In this document: positions 57,707 to 64,000 of the stretch, piece by piece | How positions within the stretch are numbered: position 1 is the first letter of the stretch | How the letters are laid out: each line of letters starts with the position of its first letter | NCBI GenBank assembly: GCA_012515445.1 | Contig: JAAYYI010000004.1 | Span: 1-64,000, forward strand | DNA: 64,000 bases | Reading direction: 5' to 3' | DNA from: Candidatus Bathyarchaeota archaeon | GTDB taxonomy: Archaea; Thermoproteota; Bathyarchaeia; Bathyarchaeales; Bathycorpusculaceae | Position numbers and translations under genes: made by a program | The notes under the pieces: generated by a model | Database searches by the model: none | What the model was told of the DNA's origin: nothing | The model's input: only the letters and a program-made list of their open reading frames with translations

Positions 57707-59737
57707 TTGAACCATAAAATTGTTGCAGTATCAATCTTATTCGTGTTAGCATTCTCTATCTTAACTTTACCATTAGCTACGCTGGGTCAAAACAGCATGG
57801 GCATAAACATCCTACAGTTAACACCCTCCGATGCTGTAGGCTCCAAAGGTGAAAACGTCAATCTTATAGGAACAATCTACACTTCAAACGGCTCCTATCA
57901 GGTTTTCATAGGCAAAACCATGGTTGCCCAAGGTAACGCCCAAGGATACTATGTGGAGGCAAACTTTACCGTGCCTGAACTCCCGGCCGCATCATATGCA
58001 CTTATTCTTAGAGACGTAAAAATCAACGTAAACGCCTCAGACACATTCACTGTACAGACAGGTTACGATGTAACACCCTCCTCAAGCTCAATCCAAGAGG
58101 GCGGCAGTGTAACATTAACCGCAGCAGTATACGGTGGCTCCCTCGGAACCAGCTACGGCGCAACAGTCACGGTTACTTCCCCCAGCGGCACAACCTACAC
58201 CGCAACCACCAACTTGGGAACACCCGACGTGAAGGGAACCGCAAGCAAAACACTCACCTTCCCAAGCAGCGACTTCTCCTCATCCGGTGACACAGCCGCT
58301 TCAGGCTCATACAAGCTTAGTTTCAATACAAGCTTGGCGACAAACTCATTTAACGTGAACATCCTTGACGAAATCACATACCACCGTGGTCAATCAATGA
58401 CGATCCGCGCGATCGGCTATACACCTGATTCAGCCGCAACCATAACCATCGCTGGATCCTCAGGAACCATAGAAACCCTGAGCGTAACAGCCGACTCCAG
58501 CGGCGTCATCCAAACAACATGGACGGTCGCATCTAGCACTCCAATAGGTGACTGCTCAGTAAAGATATCCGGATCAGGCAAATCAACCGAAGACAAACAG
58601 ACCTTCACGGTTTCAGGGTACTCTGTAACCATAAAAGTCGTTAACCTATCAGGCACAGCAGTGCCCGGCATAAACGTGGAATCCGTTGACTCAGCCACTG
58701 GAACAAAAACTAACCAGACAAGCGACTCCTCAGGCTCAGCAGTTTTCGGTCTTGAAACTGGAGTTCATAAACTAACCGCTTACTGGAACAGCGTAAAAGT
58801 CGGCGAAACAGACATAACCGTTACCGGCGACGGAACATTTACCTTAACATGCCAGCTAAGCGACATGAAAATCACTGTAAAAGGTAAAGACGGCACACCG
58901 ATACCATTCGTTGACTTAGCCATAAGTTACCAAACTCAAGGCGGAAGCGGCTCCTCAACAGGCCAAACAGGCCCAGCCGGCTCCTACACGCTATCCTCAA
59001 CTGTTGCTGGCGCAACATACACAATCGCTGCTTCACTCTACGGGCAAATCTTCAACAGCGGAAACAACACAGCAGTCAGCCAATCAACTGCCACCACGCA
59101 GGTAACGATTATCTGTCCCAGCGAAGTCCTTACACTTACCGTAACCGGCTATAACAACCAAGCTATATCCGGTGCCAAAGTCGAGCTTATCGAAGTCACA
59201 AACGGATTATTCTATTCAGCAACTGTCGGCAGCGATGGAGTCGCAAACCTAGAAGCGAACTTCGGTACATACCGCCTAAAAATCTACAAAGATAACGCCC
59301 TGATCAGAGAGACAACACAGGAATTATTTGCTTCAAACCAGAAAACAGTCCGATGCACAATATACGGAATCGACCTGTCGGTTAAGGTAGTTGACCTCTT
59401 AGGTTCCCCCATCTCGAACGCTCAGGTAACAATCAACGGCGCTCAGCAAACATCCGCATCCACTGCAAGCGATGGCAAAGCAACATTCGGCAGCATCATC
59501 GGCGGGGACATGCAGATAGTAGCGCAAATTCAGGGTACAAGCGGCGCATCGCAGGCCATTGCAGTCTACGTTAATGAACCAACAACTGTACAGGTTAAAC
59601 TGGAAAACTATGTTTCAGTCGGCGGAATGCTAATGCAGGCAAGTACACTCACAACCATAATTATAGTGCTGGCCATCGCTGTCATCTTTGCCATAATCGA
59701 GGTAGTTAGACGAAAGAAACCGAATCTGCCGCTGTAA
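57707..59737 (+). CDS. large secreted, membrane-anchored protein with Ig-like/carboxypeptidase-regulatory-like repeats
   Basis: Signal peptide, Ser/Thr-rich beta repeats, C-terminal TM plus RRKK. Confidence 0.8.
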   Translation: MNHKIVAVSILFVLAFSILTLPLATLGQNSMGINILQLTPSDAVGSKGENVNLIGTIYTSNGSYQVFIGKTMVAQGNAQGYYVEANFTVPELPAASYALILRDVKINVNASDTFTVQTGYDVTPSSSSIQEGGSVTLTAAVYGGSLGTSYGATVTVTSPSGTTYTATTNLGTPDVKGTASKTLTFPSSDFSSSGDTAASGSYKLSFNTSLATNSFNVNILDEITYHRGQSMTIRAIGYTPDSAATITIAGSSGTIETLSVTADSSGVIQTTWTVASSTPIGDCSVKISGSGKSTEDKQTFTVSGYSVTIKVVNLSGTAVPGINVESVDSATGTKTNQTSDSSGSAVFGLETGVHKLTAYWNSVKVGETDITVTGDGTFTLTCQLSDMKITVKGKDGTPIPFVDLAISYQTQGGSGSSTGQTGPAGSYTLSSTVAGATYTIAASLYGQIFNSGNNTAVSQSTATTQVTIICPSEVLTLTVTGYNNQAISGAKVELIEVTNGLFYSATVGSDGVANLEANFGTYRLKIYKDNALIRETTQELFASNQKTVRCTIYGIDLSVKVVDLLGSPISNAQVTINGAQQTSASTASDGKATFGSIIGGDMQIVAQIQGTSGASQAIAVYVNEPTTVQVKLENYVSVGGMLMQASTLTTIIIVLAIAVIFAIIEVVRRKKPNLPL

Positions 59738-59845
59738 ACGCGGCTTAACTTTCACTTTACCTGGAACAAAGTTTATATTGGTTTTTAGGAACAATAAGAA
59801 ATCTAAGGACTTACACGTAAAAACAAATATTTTGACAACATTGAG

Positions 59846-60169
59846 GTGTATCTGTTGGCTCAATCAAAACCTTGTTCTCCAACATGTCAATCCTTTAAAT
59901 GTGGAAAAAACGCAGCGATTTTCAGGCGCGATTCAGTTTGGTGCAGAGACGGCGAAGAACCCTGCAGCGTAGCCAAATGCATGTATGCCATGTGCTTTAA
60001 ACGGCGCCTGTTACCGGGGGCTATTTGCGGCGAAACAGTCAAGCGGAAAACATTCGAACATGACCTTGACGGCGACAACTTCTATGAAGACAAAAAGTCT
60101 GCTGTGCCACCGGTTAAAATGAAGGGAAAGGCTCTGCGTAAACTCGGAGACGAAGACGACTACTACTAA
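59846..60169 (+). CDS. Cys-rich conserved hypothetical protein
   Basis: CSPTCQSFKCGKNAAIFRRDSVWCRDGEEPCSVAKCMYAMC. Confidence 0.7.
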   Translation: MYLLAQSKPCSPTCQSFKCGKNAAIFRRDSVWCRDGEEPCSVAKCMYAMCFKRRLLPGAICGETVKRKTFEHDLDGDNFYEDKKSAVPPVKMKGKALRKLGDEDDYY

Positions 60170-60192
60170 AGATTTTAGAAAACAAAATTGTG

Positions 60193-60210
60193 CTCGTGCA
60201 AACGCACGAG
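60193..60210 (-). terminator. hairpin with downstream T-rich tract, 3' of rpoP
   Basis: CTCGTGC-GTTT-GCACGAG followed by cacaattttgttttc on the minus strand. Confidence 0.4.
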
Positions 60211-60220
60211 TATCCCAAAC

Positions 60221-60382
60221 TTATTTTGCTTGAATTCTCTTAACAACTGGCGGCTTAACTTTCTTTAAAATTCTGTATCCACAGATAATGCATTTGGTTT
60301 CTCCGCCTCTAAGCTCAAGCTCTTCAGATGGAACTCGTGAGCCGCATCTCATGCATTCGTAAACAATTCCTGATTTTTCCAT
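60221..60382 (-). CDS. rpoP: RNA polymerase subunit P
   Basis: MEKSGIVYECMRCGSRVPSEELELRGGETKCIICGYRILKKVKPPVVKRIQAK (53 aa), absent from the ORF track. Confidence 0.95.
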   Translation of the reverse strand: MEKSGIVYECMRCGSRVPSEELELRGGETKCIICGYRILKKVKPPVVKRIQAK

Positions 60383-60460
60383 TGGAAACGCCTGTTCCCA
60401 TAAAGAAAAGCATTTTACTTTTAAACATTTCCAATACGTTGCACGATTGAGGATATACAG

Positions 60461-61324
60461 TTGAGGGAACGCCTTAAAAAGAAGCTTACAAGCACCCTAT
60501 CACAGGAAGCTCTGGGCAAAGTCGTTAGCTCTTTTGACCTCGTAGGTGACATAGCAATCATAAAAGCCCCCGCGAACCCGGAGGATGCAGAAGCAATCGC
60601 GAAGCAGCTGATGGCGGTTCATAAATGCGTAAAAACGGTACTGGCTCAATCTAGCCCCGTAAGAGGCGACCACCGCACACGAGAGCTAACGCTTCTGGCG
60701 GGCGAAAACAAAACAGTCGCCAAATACAAGGAAGCAGGCTGCATATTCGCGGTTGATGTAGAAAAATGCTACTTCTCCCCCAGATTAAAACACGAACGGC
60801 TACGAATAGCAGGCCTTGTCTCGCCCAACGAAACTGTCGTGAACATGTTCGCCGGCGTCGGCTGCTTTAGCATAATAATCGCCAAAAGGGTACCTCAAGC
60901 CAAGGTTTTCTCAATCGATATAAATCCAGCGGCGTACCGGTTTATGGAGGAGAACATACGCTTAAACAGGGTTTTCGGCAGAGTCCACCCAATTTTGGGG
61001 GATTCGCAGGAGATCGTGCAAACGCAGTTGAGGGGTGTCACCGACCGAGTCTTGATGCTTTTGCCAGAGAAAGCGCTTGAGTACCTGCCAGCGGCACTAT
61101 CGGCGCTTAAAAGATCAGGTGGCTGGATACATTACTATGACTTCCAGCACGCCTACGACAACGAAGACCCCGTGAAGAAAACCGAGCAGAAGGTCGCCGA
61201 GAAACTAGACCGCTTAGGCGCCAAATACTGCTTTACCTGTGGCAGAGTTATCCGCAGCACAGGCCCCAACTGGTACCAGACAGTGCTAGATATCCAAGTA
61301 ACTGATTACTCCAGCAAGTCTTAA
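60461..61324 (+). CDS. trm5: tRNA (guanine37-N1)-methyltransferase, Trm5 type
   Basis: FSPRLKHERLRIAGLV..NMFAGVGCFSI..DINPAAYRFMEENIRLN. Confidence 0.92.
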   Translation: MRERLKKKLTSTLSQEALGKVVSSFDLVGDIAIIKAPANPEDAEAIAKQLMAVHKCVKTVLAQSSPVRGDHRTRELTLLAGENKTVAKYKEAGCIFAVDVEKCYFSPRLKHERLRIAGLVSPNETVVNMFAGVGCFSIIIAKRVPQAKVFSIDINPAAYRFMEENIRLNRVFGRVHPILGDSQEIVQTQLRGVTDRVLMLLPEKALEYLPAALSALKRSGGWIHYYDFQHAYDNEDPVKKTEQKVAEKLDRLGAKYCFTCGRVIRSTGPNWYQTVLDIQVTDYSSKS

Positions 61325-61360
61325 TAACACAGGTACTCAACTATTCAACTGGGAACTACT

Positions 61361-61636
61361 ATGAAACGTAAGTTAATGGAAATCCTCGCCTGTCCAATTG
61401 ACAAACATCACCCGCTTGAACTATACGTATTCGAAGAGAAAGACGAAATCGTTGAAGGCTTAATCGTTTGCCCAAAATGCAACCGCTGGTACCCGATCCG
61501 TGAAGAAATCCCAGAGATGCTTCCAGACGAGTTGCGAAAAGAAGCTGAGGACCTGCCGTTCCTTAAGAAGTGGAAGGATAAGGCACCAGAGAAGACGGTT
61601 ACTGAAGGCAAGCCGTTTAACCTAAAATCTGAATAA
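61361..61636 (+). CDS. Trm112 family protein
   Basis: LMEILACPIDKHHPLEL..EGLIVCPKCNRWYPIREEIPEMLPDELR. Confidence 0.9.
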   Translation: MKRKLMEILACPIDKHHPLELYVFEEKDEIVEGLIVCPKCNRWYPIREEIPEMLPDELRKEAEDLPFLKKWKDKAPEKTVTEGKPFNLKSE

Positions 61637-61680
61637 ACTTTCCTTTTTCCTATACCAGTCGAAGTAGTCTGATTTTTTAT

Positions 61681-61806
61681 TTTAAATTAGAAGAAGAAGG
61701 AAGTGCCGCCCTGCTACTTCATCTTCCATAACTTTTTGCAGAAACAACCGTTTTTAGTTCAGCGTCTGGAATGCGTTGCAGATTGGTTGTGGCGTCTCTA
61801 CAAGCA
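61681..61806 (+). repeat. copy B of ~130-nt dispersed hairpin-bearing repeat
   Basis: Matches copies A and C in ordered blocks. Confidence 0.8.
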
Positions 61807-61817
61807 AGAGCAGGCAT

Positions 61818-62768
61818 TTAGCTTTCAAGTTTAACAGCCATATTCTTAGCCGACGACTGCAAAGCTGCCGTCGCAACTTCCAGCGCCTTAACGCCGTCTT
61901 CACCTGTCACTATGGGCGTGGTTGTTTTGTTGATGCAGTCGACGAAGTGCTGCAGTTCAGCTTTTAGTGGTTCCTGGAATGCCAATCTTGGTTGTACCGT
62001 CTGTGCTTTCTCTTCTACCGTGAGTTCCTGTGTATTGTAGTCTAGTTTCATTATGGCTTCTGTGCCTGTGGCGATTAGTGTGCGGGTTTTGTAGGGTGTT
62101 AGCCAGTTTGATTCGATGAAGGCGGTTTCTCCGTCAGCGTATGTTAGCATGATCTGTGCGTAGTCCTCAAATTTCTGGATGCGTTTGCTGCCCATCTTGG
62201 CGTAGACGCTTACGGGGTCTTGCTTGGATATGAAGCGCATTACGTCTATATCGTGTATGGCGGTGTCTTTTACGACTCCGACGTCGCCTATGCGTTCGGG
62301 CCACTGGGAGACGCGTTTGGCTGTTACGCTGACTAGGTCGCCGATTTTTTTGTTCTCAACCGACTGGCGGATGTGCTGTAAGCCGGGTATGAAGCGCATC
62401 AGAAAGCCTACGGTTAGGTGCAATCCGTTTTCTTCTGCGGTTTTTACGAGTTGGCGTGCTTGGTCTGGGGTGGTGGACATTGGTTTTTCTACGAGTACAT
62501 GTTTGCCTGCGTTCAGGGCTTTACTTGCTTCTTGATAGAGGATTGTTGACCATGTGCATACGTTAACGGCTTGTATGTCTTTGTTTTTTAGCATCTCGGT
62601 GCTGTCGCTGTAGGGTTTTGCTCCGTATTGGTCAGCCATGGCTTTGGCGCGGTCTGCGTTTACGTCGCATACTGCAATTAGCTCTGTTGATGGTAGTTCT
62701 TTGTAGACGCGGGCGTGGTTTTTGCCCCATTGCCCTGTTCCGATTACTGCAACGCCTATTTTCGTCAT
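61818..62768 (-). CDS. Gfo/Idh/MocA family oxidoreductase
   Basis: GVAVIGTGQWGKNHARVYKEL; HVLVEKPMS. Confidence 0.94.
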   Translation of the reverse strand: MTKIGVAVIGTGQWGKNHARVYKELPSTELIAVCDVNADRAKAMADQYGAKPYSDSTEMLKNKDIQAVNVCTWSTILYQEASKALNAGKHVLVEKPMSTTPDQARQLVKTAEENGLHLTVGFLMRFIPGLQHIRQSVENKKIGDLVSVTAKRVSQWPERIGDVGVVKDTAIHDIDVMRFISKQDPVSVYAKMGSKRIQKFEDYAQIMLTYADGETAFIESNWLTPYKTRTLIATGTEAIMKLDYNTQELTVEEKAQTVQPRLAFQEPLKAELQHFVDCINKTTTPIVTGEDGVKALEVATAALQSSAKNMAVKLES

Positions 62769-64000
62769 TTTTTGTCAGTTCCTCTTCCTAATCCAGTGTA
62801 TATGAACCCTTCTGTGTCCACCTGTGTTGGGTCAATTCTGCCTACTAAATCCACTACAGCGGCAGGCGACTTAACTAAAGCTTTTAACTTTTTGAGGTTT
62901 ACATGGCTGTATTGTTCGCTGTCGGATAATAGTACGATGCAGTCAGCGCCCTCTACTGCCTCATTTAGGCTGCTTTTAACGTCGCCTAATTCCGAGTTTC
63001 CCTTCTTAGCGGTTGGGTTGTACTGGGTTATTTTTGCGCCTTTCTGCTCAAGCATCTTCACAAATAAGCCTGAACCGGAATCTGGAATAACTGGGCCTAA
63101 AACCGCCACCTTGGAGCGCCGTATTGATTTGTTGCATCGCTTAAGCCCTTCAATTGCTAAATTCGCTGCGTGACGCACTATGTCCTCGTTGATTTGTCTA
63201 GCTAAGGTGGTCAGCCTGAGTTTAGCGTTGATGTTTTCGGCAGCGTCCATTAAGAGGTATGCTTGGTTTTTGTTTTCTTCCTCTGCGATTGTTGGGTGGA
63301 ATTCAGTGCTGTTTAGGTTAAGTGCATCTAGCACTTTGAAGTAGTCGATTTTTGCATTTTCGCAGAAGACTGATAACTCGTTGGCGAGTGCGGTTGTTGT
63401 ATCCTGCTTGGCGACTTCGAATAGTGCTGCTGCCTCTGCGGTTCTCAAGTCGCTGACTTCTTTCACTTTTTTGGTAATTGTTACGAGGATAGTGGCTGCT
63501 GCTTTGAGGCTGACTTCGTCAGTGGCTGCTATTTTCAGCTCCAAATCTGCTGATGCAACACCAGTGTTCAGTATGGGGCTGTAGGCTAAGGCGAAGTCTT
63601 TGCCTGCTTTTAATCCAGATGCATTCTCAAGCGCCTCTTTTAGGGTGCCCTCCATGAAGTTCAATCCAGCGATTCCACCGTAAATTACCAGTACACCGGA
63701 ATGGATAGCGGCTCCAATCTGCTTACAGATGTTTGCAACACCGGTACAATCGTTGTTTTTCTGCTCATCGATTTTTGCAGTAATTGCCACTACTATAATA
63801 TCGCTTTTTGCTACCGCCTTTTTTAGTTCGCTAGTCACATCGATTTTTTCTGCGGCGATGTGGCTTTTAAGTTTAGTTTGAGCTTCTGGCATTGCAAAGG
63901 CTGTTTTTCCCCTTGCCGCCTTCTTAACCACTGATGCATCTGAGTCTGTACATAATACATTGAAGCCTGCGTCGGCGAATGCATTAGCGTAAAAGATTCC
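62765..64000 (-). CDS. nucleotide-sugar (UDP-glucose/UDP-ManNAc-type) dehydrogenase, 5' end off window
   Basis: Reading frame continues upstream of the listed Met as GIFYANAFADAGFNVLCTDSDASVVKKAARG to the window edge. Confidence 0.88.
   Translation of the reverse strand, partial: GIFYANAFADAGFNVLCTDSDASVVKKAARGKTAFAMPEAQTKLKSHIAAEKIDVTSELKKAVAKSDIIVVAITAKIDEQKNNDCTGVANICKQIGAAIHSGVLVIYGGIAGLNFMEGTLKEALENASGLKAGKDFALAYSPILNTGVASADLELKIAATDEVSLKAAATILVTITKKVKEVSDLRTAEAAALFEVAKQDTTTALANELSVFCENAKIDYFKVLDALNLNSTEFHPTIAEEENKNQAYLLMDAAENINAKLRLTTLARQINEDIVRHAANLAIEGLKRCNKSIRRSKVAVLGPVIPDSGSGLFVKMLEQKGAKITQYNPTAKKGNSELGDVKSSLNEAVEGADCIVLLSDSEQYSHVNLKKLKALVKSPAAVVDLVGRIDPTQVDTEGFIYTGLGRGTDKK

Noticed and set aside
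1-64000. CRISPR arrays, rRNA operons, transposases
   Set aside because: No regularly spaced repeats, rRNA signatures or transposase motifs found by reading.

Overview
This 64 kb window is a chromosomal segment of an archaeon. The gene content suggests a Bathyarchaeia/TACK-type lineage: eIF1A, aIF2-alpha, S25e, S27e, L44e, Nop10, RpoP, PCNA, PriL, GINS, MCM, RFC-L/RFC-S, class I LysRS, Taw1, Trm5 and a Tes-like radical SAM protein. Most of it is ordinary dense coding. Replication genes are concentrated at about 37-54 kb. Genes that may be bacterial-derived (short UvrA, class-C beta-lactamase-type serine hydrolase, paired SMR transporters, a methyltransferase) are interspersed. I recovered several small genes missing from the ORF track: nop10, rpoP, a tRNA-Arg, and a 42-aa C2H2 zinc-finger ORF. 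The most interesting non-coding observations are: (1) an undescribed ~130-nt dispersed repeat with a conserved 5' hairpin, in three intergenic copies (one inverted); (2) a structured leader with mutually exclusive pairing against the Shine-Dalgarno of a SAM-methyltransferase, starting in a 22-bp element repeated exactly in another leader 2.4 kb away; (3) a dispersed C-run/TATA-like motif family; (4) a TGTACA TRP-box-like site plus palindromic TATA upstream of trpB2, near an ACT-domain regulator gene; (5) several terminator-like hairpins or operator-like palindromes. No CRISPR array, rRNA, or clear transposon was seen. All family calls are from reading the sequence, with no database search.
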